Shown: positions 22,168 to 36,112 of the stretch, piece after piece
How the letters are laid out: the number at the start of each line of letters is the position of its first letter
Numbering within the stretch: the first letter of the stretch is position 1
Origin: Phytoseiulus persimilis
Lineage: Eukaryota > Arthropoda > Arachnida > Mesostigmata > Phytoseiidae
Direction: 5' to 3'
Length of the DNA: 64,000 nt
Assembly: GCA_037576195.1 (NCBI GenBank)
Contig: CM075102.1
Location: 31,740,745-31,804,744 of the forward strand
The notes under the pieces: model-generated
What the model was told of the DNA's origin: nothing
Databases searched by the model: none
Seen by the model: only the letters and a program-made list of their open reading frames with translations
Position numbers and translations under genes: made by a program

Positions 22168-23446
22168 GTGCTGAGGCTGAGAGCATGTCTCTCACAAGAA
22201 GGCAATGGAAGGTCATGATGATAGCCACTTTGGGCGTCCTAGCCAACACGACTACATACGGAGTTCTCGCTCCGTTCTATCCCGAGGAAGCACGTCTGAA
22301 GAATAACTCCCAATTCGAAATCGGGCTCGTATTCGCTACGTATGCGGTCTGCGGTTTCTTCTCGAGTCCGATAGTGGGGAGCCTTCTTTCTGTTGGGTTC
22401 TCGTCGAAAATCATTCTTGTCAGCGGCCTCTTCATCGGAGGGGGTTTCTTCGCGGTATGGGTGTTCTTCACCGGGTTCCTAGTGGTACGCCGTTCTTCTT
22501 AGCGAATTTTGCATGCCGGATCGTACAAAGCTTGGGAGCCTCTGTCTGTTCAACTTGTTTCTACTCGATCATTTCCGCCGAGCTTCCGAACCACAAGAAC
22601 ATCGCCATCGCTACTCTGGAAACGATGTTTGGTCTCGGCATGATGCTCGGACCGGCTTTCGGAGGCGTCCTGCATGAGCTTGGAGGCTATCCTCTGCCCT
22701 GTTACGTATTTGGGGCGGTAGGTTGTCTTGTGGGAGTCATCGCTTGGATTTACTTACCGCGTACCGAGTTGATGGAAAATCAGTCAACGAAAATTAGCTA
22801 CAGATCGTTGGATTGGCAGTTAATCATGGATCTTCTGGCGACGGCCTGTGCTCTCTCGATCATGAACTACAACGACGTCACGCTGTCGGGCGAATTGAAA
22901 CAATACGATATGACCGGCGGGAAGCTCGGTCTCGTCTTCCTGATTTGCGCAACGGTGTACGGTGTCTCGTCCATGTTATGGGGAACGGGAGTTCAAATCG
23001 TCGGAGATCCTCGGTACCTGGTCGTGACAGGAGCACTGATAACGTCGTTGGGAACGTTCCTAATGCGGCCCGTGGAAATGATGGGCATAGCCGTGTCGCT
23101 CCCGCTGCAGATAGGCGCTCAATGTTTGATCGGCTTGGGAATGAGCGCAATGTACGTCTGCTCAACTCTACACGGCATGCACTACGCGGTTCACCGCCTC
23201 GGCTTTCCCGATGACATCAGCACACATGGATTCATCTCAGGAGTGTTCATGGCGGCCATGTTCTGCGGATGCTTCATTGGCCCAGTTGCCGGGGGATTCA
23301 TCGGCGACTACGTGGGATACACGAGGACCCTGGAGATCACCACTGTTTTCATACTTGTAACGGCGTCTCTGGTTGTGCTGGCGATTCTCATAGATAAATT
23401 CCAACTTCGACGCAGGAGGAAAACTTTCTATCAGACGGAAAGATGA
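22168..23446 (+). CDS. MFS transporter, SLC18B1-like (copy A, one frameshift)
   Basis: The protein resembles SLC18B1, a vesicular-amine-transporter relative of the major facilitator superfamily with 12 membrane helices. The coding exon follows an acceptor (ctctgttgcag, AG at 22166-22167). The first clear Met is at 22185, though an upstream exon may hold the real start. Helices 1-3 are read in one frame up to IGGGFFAV, then the reading jumps by one base at about 22455-22457 and continues GVLHRVPSGTPFF to the stop at 23446. Both sides match SLC18B1 (the GGG...GVLDRVP region), so one base is missing here. The remaining 329 codons are intact, including the motif ETMFGLGMMLGPAFGG and the final helices. 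It could be an assembly error, an allele, or a recently inactivated gene. The total without the break would be about 420 residues. Confidence 0.8.
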
Positions 23447-23757
23447 ATATGTGGTTATAGGATCGGGTGCTCCTGACTCGTTGCTGGTCTGAGCCCTACT
23501 CCAGAGGGTACGCGCGAGAATTTGGGAGAGGAGAAGACTTTTTACATATTTTGGATCGGGAGTTAGTGTAAATAGGCTGGAAGAAGATTGAGCACTGGTC
23601 GTGTGCAAAGAGAATACACGGAAGATATTTCCTCTTGTCATGATTGTTCCTTCCAGAGTTCGGATTCCGGCGAAATTGTTTGACGACATGGTATATCTAG
23701 AGAATATTAGGAGAACGAATTGTTAATTGAGCAAGGACCCAGTATTTTTGTCTGAAC

Positions 23758-23763
23758 AATAAA
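23758..23763 (+). terminator. polyadenylation signal AATAAA, MFS copy A
   Basis: AATAAA about 310 bp after the MFS stop codon, with a T-rich tract downstream. Plausible but not proven to be the used site. Confidence 0.4.
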
Positions 23764-24782
23764 GTAGAGCTCCTTCATGAACTTCATTATTCAATCGCTC
23801 CGGGTCGCCGAAATCCGATGCTGCTTGCATCCTCCTGCTCCCCCGGAGACAAGAGAGATTCTAACGTGAGACATAATGGTATTAGCGGAAGTGGACGCTG
23901 TGGATTAAATCCTATCTCGATTCTCTTCGGCGTTCCGCATTGAGCTCCCCTGGCCTGTGGCGTCTCGTAAAGCCGATAGAGATTCCCATAGCCGCCTTCG
24001 ATCGGGCGCGTATCTGAGGTTTGAGATATCTGCTCCAGCATTTGCCCGAAGAGAACGGGAACCACAAATACAATGTCGAGCGCAGCCGGCTCCATCCTCA
24101 ACCCTGCTCACGACGCAACCGACCCGTCATTTCTTCGAGCGTGCTATCGACGAGTCCGGCTCTACGGTGGAGGGCGGACTGTTGTCCGCCTGCGAACCGT
24201 AGTCTCCTTGAGTCTCTCCGAGCGAAATCGCAAGCGAAAGCTGTCACACATCTCCAGTTCTCAGCATTGCCCATCCGAGTGCCCAGAATGGACAAGGATG
24301 GAGGAACTTTGACGTTTCGGGAGAAAGTCGCTTGACCACGCCCCACACATTGACCGTGTGGCGGAAATATCATGTTGGCCAACGGGAACCGAACAGCTCG
24401 CGGAGCGGGACGGGAACAACTTCACCCAAAGCTTCCCTCGTCGCTTGGGTGATGGGACCATACGCTCACACACCCATCCGAAATGGGAGACAACTTTCTG
24501 AACGCGAATCAGGGATGAAACGGCGGCTTTGGCACCACACTTCTTTTTATTGAGCATTCACGACTGCTTAATAAATAGGCTGATTACGGCTCATAGACAT
24601 GTATTTGATATCCACCCTCAACGAACATATAGCACCAGTTTTTAGAAACAAACCACTGGCGACAGCTTTCTATTCTTCCGATACTTCACTAGAATGACTG
24701 ATTCACCCTACCCGGGCTTGCGGACTGAACCTCATCCATATTCGAAATATATGGCGATCCTACACGAACTTCGCTCCAGGGC
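23764..24782. other. intergenic, no gene seen
   Basis: Overlapping short ORFs on both strands with no family resemblance. Confidence 0.45.
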
Positions 24783-25764
24783 CTAGGACCCACTGGCGGG
24801 CTTCACTTCTTGGGTTCCCAAAATGGCGCTGACTAGGTTTGGAATGAATACAGGGTCGAAACTCCCGAGAGTATGGACAAGGAGCGGGCTGCTTGTAGAC
24901 AGGGTCAGGAGCTTCTCAAGGTTGCCCGAGACGTCCGTATCGAATGTCAGAGCAGATTTGGTTCCGTCAGGTCTCGGACCCACCAGGATCCGAAGCATGT
25001 TCAGTATGAGATTGGGGCTGTGATGAACGAGCTTGGAGACAGTGTACGTTCTCATCAAAGGCACTAGTTCTTTTATGGGTACACCGCATGATCCGTTCCT
25101 TGGCTCAAAGCCGGGGTTCAAGCCGAACAGGGGTTTGCTGAGCTGATCAGCGGTCAGGGGCACCGAAAACAATGTCATCGTCAGACTTTTCCATTGCCTC
25201 TGGGGACAGGTTCATCGGCAGGTGTAGCTCCTGTAAGCGAACCCGGTTAGAACTCGAGATGAAGAGCAGTCTCTAGCCACACCTCGAAATCGCGTTCATA
25301 GAGCTCGGTCCATTGCAAAAAGTCGAGGAAATCCTACCTTTTTTAGGGTTAACATCTCTCTTTTCGTCCCGACTATCAGAGGCACAACCTTGTAGGTCAG
25401 GGGCATCCCTTTGTTATTTTGTTCAAAAATGCCACCATGTGGGGCATCATGGAGACATCCTCGGCATCTGCAACACAGAAGTTAAATTTCACAATGGTTC
25501 ATTCCAGGCACGAGACGCGGTGAGAGGAGCGATTCTTCTATTTCTTCCTCCATCGGCTTGTCGTTCATGTCCGTCCGACTATCGGATACAGAGGAATCGA
25601 TTGGCCGAGGAATGTATCCACCACTCTACTCGTTGAACCAACGGAAAAACCCTTTACTTACTCAAGGCATTGTCAGAATCCGGTTTCATAGAGCTCGGTA
25701 TTTTAACCGCTGCCACACTACGCAATGTAAGAAACAGAACAGCGACGAGCGTTTTCGCTTTCAT
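24783..25764 (-). pseudogene. unrecognised secreted-protein gene, three exons, two frame breaks
   Basis: The minus-strand exons are 25764-25662, 25467-25338 and 25230-24783, each bounded by good splice sites (donors GTAAGT and GTAGGA, acceptors gttgcag and cttacag). Exon 1 starts with a textbook signal peptide, MKAKTLVAVLFLTLRSVAA, then VKIPSSMKP. Exon 2 starts in the expected phase (NAEDVSMMPHMVAF). After AFLNK the conserved-looking reading shifts by one base to GMPLTYKVVPLIVGTK. Exon 3 begins ELHLPMNLSPEAMEKSDDDI and shifts again at VFGAP/SVPLTADQL before an uninterrupted run of about 120 codons to the stop. I do not recognise the family. The predicted product is a small extracellular protein of roughly 215 residues. 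Two independent frame breaks point to a pseudogene or to assembly errors. Confidence 0.55.
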
Positions 25765-27440
25765 GTTGAATGGAGCAACACTTCTTCAGGCAGAGAGGAT
25801 CGGGAAGCCGAGGCCGACTTGCACGGCAATGTAGAGCAAATGAACCGAAAAAACACGTCGACTTCGAGCTGTCCGATCACTTGAGAGAGGGCGAGCCGGT
25901 ATAGACTCCCTGCTTGGTTTAACGATGCGGTTCGAGTCCATGCGGTCCTGCGGCCAAAGTACGACGGACTAATTGGCACAGAAATAACACCGCAGGCACC
26001 CCAACAGAGTTGGAGTCGGAATTCAGTCGGGGCATCTCATATCAGGGTTGGAGTTCTCGGGAGCATATCCCGCTCGTAGAATTCGCAGAGCGGTACAAAA
26101 TATTCTGCCGCATGAGCTTTCAACCGTTTCCCATCGGAATGGAAGCCTCTGCCCAACAACTATGGAAAACACCCACGGCGAGTCGCCAGTGGCCTAACCA
26201 AGATTTCCCTGGGGAGAGGGAAGGCAGAATTCTTCTCCGACCGCCTACCTTCCACACATTCTGTAACACCCCTAAGAGACCTTCTCTTCATCTCTCAAAC
26301 TATTCATAGAGAATGTTTTTAATCAAGCGATTCGTATAGTACAATTAGAACGGTACAATCGCCTTGCCGAAAACAACGAGAGAGCTCATGTTTGTCTTGG
26401 AAGCTCGGAAGCGAGGTGTTGAGGTTTGCGTACCCCATGTAATTTAGAACCGATGGTGTTCATTGATGGCCCCTACCGCATTATATCATATATTGGTCGG
26501 TTTCGATTGACTAGAGACCTAAAGTTGTTTCGAAAGCTCGACTGAGAAAGTATGAACTCGGAAGTTCCGGTGGAGTGCTTAACCTGCTGAGCTACCCCCC
26601 GCCTGGCTACGCCACTGCGAGGCGCGACCATCGACTACCGGTGAGAAACACATTCCAGGTGCAGATCGGAGATCCTACGGAAATTCCGTGCGAACAGACC
26701 CTGAATCCTCAATTCGGTGTTCGTTGTGAGTTATAATTCTCGACCCAAACTCCTCCAGACCATCCAATGTGTCTAATCCTTATCCCATGGCTGAAAGTCG
26801 ATCAGTACGATGCTGCTGAGGACCTTCATGGAAAGTCACCCCGTCTCTCGCGCAGGCGAATTTCCCGCTAGCAAGCCGTCTGAAACCTCTACATGGTGAG
26901 CCGTCCCCCCTCGATTGTCTCTCAGAAATTGTAGAAGGAGAAGTCGTTCAACAACGAACAGCTCAGATAGCGGACTTGACAGATAGCAAAATTCCCAGAG
27001 GGCGCAACCGATGGTTTTCCTCCCTTCCGCAGTGAATAATGTCGGCTCTGAACAATGAGAAAAGCTCAGAGAACGAGGCCTCCGCCTTCCATGACAGCCT
27101 GGCCATACCCGAGGAATTATCGAACCGCTTTTTTGACCGCGAAAGAGTCAAGTTAGTGTTCGGGTTTTAGCTCATTGCCTTGAGTACTCAACACATGAAA
27201 AATTCGAGAGTAAATGCAAGGAGATGTATCTAGCTGCCGACGCGACCTTGTTCGCTCGCCGTGGAAAGATGAAATATCTATGGCGTATCTGCAGCTCGAA
27301 AATTAGTGAGAGGTTGGGAGGGCCTCTCTGGGTGTTCTATATTTCAGATGTTCACGTTCTCGAGCAGAATAACCCTGGCTCATCACGGCTCTCTTTACAG
27401 GTATTCCCATTGTAAAGAATTGCGTACCACAATAACTTTG
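25765..27440. other. intergenic, mostly nothing seen
   Basis: No gene is supported. It contains the transposon end listed at 26515-26625. The right edge abuts the duplicated zinc-finger 5' region. Confidence 0.45.
26515..26625 (-). mobile_element. transposon terminus, gcagtggcgtagccagg type
   Basis: Read on the minus strand, it starts gcagtggcgtagccaggcgg and continues with gggggtagctcagcaggtta, a head sequence seen in many arthropod repeats. The tagctcag motif imitates a tRNA D-arm, but no anticodon or T-arm follows. No partner end was found. Confidence 0.4.
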
Positions 27441-27945
27441 CTGGAAGCATCAGTATCAGCGCCGCGAGTCCGTCTGTTCGGTGGTCATGCTGACGATTCA
27501 TCGCCCTTCAGCGAATTCAAACTTTTCATAATTCTCTGAAGCTCCCAAACTCTACTGACTTGAGAAACCCGGTGATTGGATGAGACGTGCGAATTTTCGA
27601 GGGAATCGCTCGTTGAATAACCGATTCAGAGACTGTGCAGGCCTCTTGTGTTCATCCCGAGCGATGCTGCTTCGTCTTCTGAAAATATTCGTTGAGGAAA
27701 TCAGTCCTTCGTGACACTCATCGAAGAGTAGAATTCCGGTTAAAGCTCTTTCCAGTCGAGACCTCTGTTTGAAATGCAACATATTCTCTCAAACGAGCCT
27801 CCAAGGACAATGATTTGTCGTCGGGTTGTCGATTCGACTGGTATCGCGAAGATAGTTCTCGAGCCGGTTGAAAAGATTAATGTCAAGCCCGAGCAAGCCG
27901 AAATTCTCCCGCAAATCATGAGGAACGAAATCCAACCGTGATGTT
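27441..27945 (+). pseudogene. duplicate of the zinc-finger gene 5' region (dead exon 1)
   Basis: This aligns with 29371-29905, covering the upstream flank and first coding exon of the zinc-finger gene. Shared landmarks are cgaattttcgagggaatcgc and ttgtcgtcgggttgtcgatt. The stretch containing the start codon is deleted, and the exon 1 donor GTGAGT has become ATGAGG, so this copy can neither start nor splice. It lies directly upstream of the dead MFS copy. Confidence 0.75.
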
Positions 27946-28134
27946 TCATCGTTGAGTAGACAAGGCAATGATAAAAACGAATCGAACCCTTTCAGTCCCG
28001 CTCTGAGAGACCACGGACGTCCGACATTCAGCCGAACGCAATGCGAACAGCCTTTCGATTGCGCGGATCTTCTACGGAGATGCGCCAAAGTTTCTTATGA
28101 TTTCCTCTCTGTTGCAGGTGCCGAAACTGAGAGT

Positions 28135-29172
28135 ATGTCTCTCACAAGAAAACGATGGAAGATCATCATGATGGTTTTTTGAGCGTTCTAGCCACCACTA
28201 CCACGCAGGGAGTTCTCGCTCCGTTCTATCCCGAGACAGAACGTCTGAAGTGGGACTACCCATCCGGTTTTGGGTCGTCTTCGCTACGTATGCGGTCTGC
28301 GGTTTCCTCTCGAGTCCGATAGACGATTGTCCTCTTTCTGTTAGTTTATCGTCGTCTCATGATTATTCTTGTAAGCAGCCTCTTCATCGGAGGGGGTCTC
28401 TCGCAGTCATGGGTGTTCTTCACCGCGTCCCTGGTAGTACGCTGTTCTCCTAGGCGAATTTCGCATGCCGGATCGTGCAGAGCTTACGAGCCTCGCTTTG
28501 CCTGTTTTCTTTCTACTCGACCATTTCCACTGAGCTACCGAACCACAAGAAAACCACCTTCGCTACTCCGGAAACGACTTTCGGTCTCGGCATGATGCTC
28601 GGACCGGCTTTTGGAGACGTGAGCTTGGAGGCTACCCTCTGACCTGTTGCGTATTTGGGGCGGTAGGTCGTCTCGTGGTAGTCATCGCTTGTGTTCTCCT
28701 ATCGCGTACAAAGTTGAAAATCAGTCGACGAAAATCAACTACAGATCGCTGGATTGGCAGTTGATCATGGATCTTATTGCGACGGCCTGTGCTCTCTCGA
28801 TCATGAACTACAACGACGTCAGGCTATCTCTTTTCTCAAAGTGCCCCTGAGATTGAATCAATAGAATATGACCGGCGGGACGCTCGGTCTCGGAGTTCAA
28901 ATCGTCGGAGATCCCCGGTACCTGGTCGTGACATGAGCACTGATAACATCGTTGGTAACATTCCTAAAGTGGCCCGTGGGAATGATGGGCATGGCCGTGA
29001 CGCTCCCGCTGCAGATAGGCGCTCAACGTTTGATCGGCTTGGGAATGAGCGCAATGTACGTCTGCTCAACTCTACACGGCATGCACCACGCGGTTCACCG
29101 CCTCGGCTTTCCCGATGACATCATGCTCCAACTTCGACGCAGGAGGGAACTTTCTATCAGACGGAAAGATGA
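28135..29172 (+). pseudogene. MFS transporter, SLC18B1-like (copy B, dead)
   Basis: This is a second copy of 22185-23446 preceded by the same duplicated flank (from about 27989). It opens MSLTRKRWKIIMMVF and stops at codon 16. Further damage includes several frameshifts, loss of about 50 bp matching 22939-22988 and loss of about 180 bp matching 23219-23397, which removes the last helices. It carries its own one-base deletion in the same short stretch where copy A is frameshifted, but at a different base. Confidence 0.85.
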
Positions 29173-29745
29173 GTATGCGGTTATATGATCGGGTGCTTCT
29201 GAGTCGTTGTTGGTCTGAGCCCTCCTCCGGAGGAATCGAGATAGACCTCCCGTTCGGAAAGTGCTGACAATCGAACAAATCGCCGCTAGAACGGAGATCG
29301 CTGTCATTCATCGTTGGGACTACGCCCGCTGCCCGCCCTGCAGCCCTCCCTGTAGTCAGCGGAGATCACCAGCATCAGCGCCACAAGTTTCTGTTTTGTG
29401 GTCATGTTGACGATTTGTCGCCCTTTAGCAAATTCAAACTTTTCATAATTCTCTGAAAATCTTAAACTCTGCCGGCTCGTTAACCCTGGTGAGTAGATAC
29501 GACGTGCGAATTTTCGAGGGAATCGCGTGTTTAATAACCTATTTGGAGACGTTGGCGTGCAGGCCTTCTGTGCTGATCCCGAGCCATGATGCTCCGTCCT
29601 CTGAAAAGGATCGTGATTCAGTCCTGCGCGACACTCATCGCAGACTAGAATTCAGGTTAAAGCTCATTCCCGTCGAGACCTCTTCCTAAAATGCAACATA
29701 TTCTCTCAGTGATTCGGAGGTACCCGTCGTCGAGCTCAGGCGACA
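29173..29745. other. flank between dead MFS copy and zinc-finger gene
   Basis: Positions 29173-29240 still resemble the 3' flank of MFS copy A. From about 29371 the DNA is the intact version of the duplicated zinc-finger 5' region and probably contains its promoter and leader. No further gene. Confidence 0.5.
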
Positions 29746-32579
29746 ATGGAGCAGCCAAGCGAACCTCCAAGAGCAATGATTTGTCGTCGGGTTGTCGATT
29801 CGACTGGTATTGCGAAGATAGTTCTCGAGCCGGTTGAGAAGATTATCATCAAACCCGAGCAAGCAGAGATTCTTCCGGAAATCGTGAGTACCAAACGTGA
29901 TTTTGACCATCGTTAATTCTATTGAAACATATCATGCAAGCGAGGTTCACATCTCTCGAGTCTCAAGCGCTCAAGAAATCCAAAGCCGTATCACTTTCGG
30001 AAGTAGATCCCATCAACGTGAGACTGTCAGCAGGAGAGAAAGACTTGAGATATTTGTACTCCAGCAACCCACGGTGATCGAACCCGAGTCTGAAGAAACG
30101 AAGGCTGAAACTTCCATCAACAAACCTCAAAAACCTTGTATTTCGTGCGATAAATGTGGCAAAAAGTTCTTCGTTACCGACACCACTTACAAGCGGACGC
30201 CGAAGGAACGGCTCAGTTTACACATCATCACTGAGCACAACCGAGAACGGCTTTACCAGTGTCCCTATGATGGTTGTTTCAAGGCCTACAACACAGTGAA
30301 ATTGCTCCAGCAGCATAAAACGGTGAGCAACACGAACGGAGAACACATTCCGTGTCGGAGGTTGCAGTGTTATGTTCTTTCTGATGTGATTATGCCGTGG
30401 GCCCACATCTTGCCTGGAGGAAGGGGAAGTGCGCAGCGTCGGAAAGAGACTGAGACCCGACTTCATTTCCTTCAAGGTTCATACGAACAAGAAAAGACAT
30501 TCCTGTAGCCAGTGCTCAAAGCAGTTTCATCGGAAAACTCATCTCTTGGCTCACATGAGACGTCATTCTGCGAACCCGGAATTCAAACCAAGAGCGAGTC
30601 GGAAGAAACTCAACCCGTACATCCAGTTCCAAAAAAAAAAAGAAGCTACGCGTCAAGAATGGGACGAAGCCGAGGTAAATACTAGACTCCCAAATCTCTT
30701 GAACGGAAGAGCGGCGTCCCTTTCGAACGAAAGAACGTATTGATTGGACAGAGTTGTTTTTGAACGGAAGAACGTTAGGATTAACGTTCCTTCTGAACGT
30801 GTGTTGATTTTATGTGGGAGCCGTATCTATATATATAAAAATCCAGGGTCTGTTTGTTTGTTTGTTTGATTGTTTGTTTGTATGTTTGTTTGTCCTCAAT
30901 AGGCTCCTCCGGTATTGATCGGATCGACTTGGAACGAACTGCATGATGTCGGGCGGCTCACCGGGAAGGACATAGGCCAGCCACCCCTGATTCAGAGACC
31001 AATCTGGCCATTACTTTCCAACTCTGGAGGGGTGATTCCGAGACCAATCTGGACATTACTTTCCAACATTAGAGGGGTGATTCCGAGACCAATCTGGCCA
31101 TTACTTTCCAACTCTGGAGGGGTGATTCCGGGACCAATCTGGCCATTACTTTCCAACTCTGAAGGGGTGATTCCGGGACCAATCTGGCCATTACTTTCCA
31201 ACATTAGAGGGGTGATTGTGAGACCAATCTGGACATTACTTTCCAACATTAGAGGGGTGATTCCGAGACCAATCTGGCCATTACTTTCCAACTCTGAAGG
31301 GGTGATTCCGGGACCAATCTGGCCATTACTTTCCAACATTAGAGGGGTGATTGTGAGACCAATCTGGACATTACTTTCCATTTTTGTAGGGGTGATTCCG
31401 GGACCAATCTGACCATGCTTCTCCGAATCTAGAGGGGTGATTACGACACCAATCTGACCATTCTTCTCGAGACCATGATGCTGACCAAGTGAAGAGAGAG
31501 GAAAGTGCCTCGATTCCAGGTCGGAATCCTTTCGAGAATCGGTGGCCACTACCGAAGGTCTCATGACCTTACATGTCAGGCAATGTGTGTCTGTCAGCAG
31601 TAGACTCCCGAAGCAAGGGACGGGTCGGCCAGCGTAGTCGGCCGAAGGCCGGCTAGTACCTCGATAAAGTTTGCCGCACTCCATTGCTCCCAGAGCTTCC
31701 AGATCTCAGCTGACGCGTCGTTGGAGTTGCCAGCTGCTCATCGCTCTCTGAGCGCTCGGGCCTCGACTGATAAGTCGACGTAGTTTTCGTCGTCTCATTG
31801 CTCTCGGAGCTGTCGAATTTTTGCTCCCGTTTTAGTGATCAGCAAAACTCACCATGTCTCGCTGTTGGACGATCAAACGTAGAATCGAGACGCAATCACG
31901 ACTGAGAGCGCGATCATTGAGCCCCTTGGAGCTATCGAGCTCAGGCTTTGATCTCGTTCCAAACAAGACGCAAGGAGAAGAGCGCTCGGACAAGTTCTGC
32001 TGCAACGGCGCCCGTTCTAACGCCTTGGTTCCAACGTGACGAAACGGCCAGACAGCCCCGGATTCGCGTTAGCGCACAGCAAAAATCATTCTCAACACTG
32101 TTAGGTTGCTCTTCAGCTTCATTTTAATTCAAATCGATGCACCCGTTCTTATTCACATGGGATCAACATACATTTTGAAAGAACAGAAATCTCCACGTTC
32201 TTCCGTTCAATGAGAACGCTATCCAATCAATACGTTCTTTCGTTCGAAAGATGTGGAAGCCTAGTGAATACTCCGTATCTCGTCAGAGAAACAACAGATC
32301 AGTCGAAGAATGCAAAAGCCTTGGGAATTGAGAACGCCTGCGGCGCCGGTTCTTGAGGCTGCCACCCACTGTTCTAACCTTCTGATAACCTGATTCGATG
32401 CTATTTCGCAGCCCGGCCCGAATGCGAACGAGCCTGTTGTAACGGAGGAGGAACTGGAGGAGCTACGTCGTCGTCAGGCCGAAATGGTGGAAGAAGAAGT
32501 GGCAAAAAGTTATCCCTTTAAAGCGGAAATCTCGGAAGACGAAGTAGACGAGGACGAGGAGGAGTTGGACGAATGCTGA
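29746..32579 (+). CDS. C2H2 zinc-finger protein, four exons
   Basis: Exons 29746-29883, 30065-30322, 30477-30674 and 32412-32579 all join in phase 0 and give 253 residues. Every junction has a good donor (GTGAGT, GTGAGC, GTAAAT) and a cag/aag acceptor. Three C2H2 fingers are visible: C74/C77-H99/H104 with a long inner loop, C112/C117-H130/H134, which spans the exon 2-3 junction, and C142/C145-H158/H162. A basic stretch (SRKKLNPYIQFQKKK) follows, then a Glu-rich helical segment and a strongly acidic tail ending ELDEC. It is probably a nuclear DNA- or RNA-binding protein; the exact family is not recognised. The first half has a broken duplicate at 27441-27945. Intron 3 (30675-32411) is filled by a repeat element. 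Confidence 0.85.
30829..30990 (+). repeat. TGTT microsatellite and repeat-derived leader
   Basis: A tatatatataaaaatccagg segment is followed by (TGTT)n with interruptions at 30851-30893, then tcctcaataggctcctcc. This arrangement (a TTTG-type tract followed by an AATAGGCTCCT motif) recurs in arthropod repeats and probably marks a transposon-derived piece. Confidence 0.5.
30992..31470. repeat. 45-bp minisatellite, about 10.5 copies
   Basis: The unit is gagaccaatctggccattac followed by tttccaac, a variable hexamer (tctgga, attaga or tctgaa) and ggggtgattcc. Variants recur in order, suggesting higher-order duplication of 3-unit blocks. The last two copies are diverged. Because 45 is divisible by three, open frames run through it on both strands (165 codons plus, 230 codons minus). 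These are by-products of periodicity, within an intron. Confidence 0.92.
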
Positions 32580-33567
32580 AGGTTGAACTATGTCATCATT
32601 GTAAACTTTGTGAACACATCTCGCGCAGTGGATCATTCGGAAGCGAGTGGTTAGGTATATCATCTAGGCAGTCAGTCTTCCGTCATCGGAGGCCCCTCAT
32701 CAAATCAGCTAGCGGGACTTCGCACTGTAAATCATGGAGGACGAATGTACAGAAGTAAAAAACTTGGAGCGAAAGCAATCCAATTTCCCACTCCATGTTT
32801 CATTGAACGGAAACAATGAAGACTTCTCATTTTCTTTTCTCGCCCGCCAGATGATCATATTTTATTATTTTCAATGCTTGTATTGTTGTTGTAGTTGTTA
32901 AATATAGTCAGGGTATTTGTCCTTTTGGATTAGGCATTATAAACACACATTTTCAATCAAGGATTTTTGTCGTCCACGTGAGTTCGGGTCAAGGATAACG
33001 AGGGCATTATCAACGTATAATTTTGTAGAAGTCATCTTTCAACTTCGCTAAAGCTCGCTAATAGCGGGCCGCGCTGTCTTAGTGGGAGAAATATTGAACC
33101 TAACCGTTCGGGATCGAAAAATCTGCGTGGCTCCTGCATGCGCTCGAAGGTCTACTTCGCGCTTCCCTCCGAATTCATTCACAACATGCACGATGGAAGA
33201 ATGCAGGAGACCATCTGACGGATATCTCGTCCGGTACGATCGGTTCCAGAAAGACCTTCGGTGAGTCTCAGCTACAAGCTTCTAAAGGATCGCGCTCCGC
33301 GTTGGGATCGGGAGACACATCTATCTGCTACTAAAAGAGTTTTCGGTCTCGTTTTTTGACGAATCAGCCAACGAAATCGTTCACTGGAAGTTCGCGGCTT
33401 CTGCGAAGGCGCCTTTTGCACCGCGACGAGTACAAAACAACAAACAATAGCTGAGGACTTCTTAATGGCTAAGATAATGATGAAACGCAACATGTGTCGA
33501 TAACTCATTCCTCTGGTAACGATATCAAAGTACGGTCAACATTCGCTCGAATCTCTTCTGAGTCATC
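32580..33567. other. intergenic between convergent zinc-finger and malic enzyme genes
   Basis: No coding region is supported. The two flanking genes are convergent, so this should contain both 3' UTRs. Confidence 0.5.

Positions 33568-36112
<2,545 letters not shown>

Larger units (their letters stand above)
30681..32262. mobile_element. inverted-repeat element filling intron 3 of the zinc-finger gene
   Basis: The left end (30681-30828) and the reverse complement of the right end (32150-32262) share a long block including tcgaacgaaagaacgtattg followed by attgga, then tgaacggaagaacgt, with actag near both outer edges. The arms are roughly 110 bp and imperfect. Between them lie a TGTT-rich tract and a 45-bp minisatellite. 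No transposase is seen and no clear target duplication could be defined. A composite of nested insertions is possible. Confidence 0.6.

Noticed and set aside
26560..26610. tRNA-like 5' half on the minus strand (gggtagctcagcaggtta)
   Set aside because: No anticodon arm, T-arm or acceptor pairing follows. The context is a transposon head sequence.
30915..31684. Long ORFs of 165 codons (plus) and 230 codons (minus) across 30915-31684
   Set aside because: They are translations of a 45-bp minisatellite inside an intron. Periodicity divisible by three keeps all such frames open.
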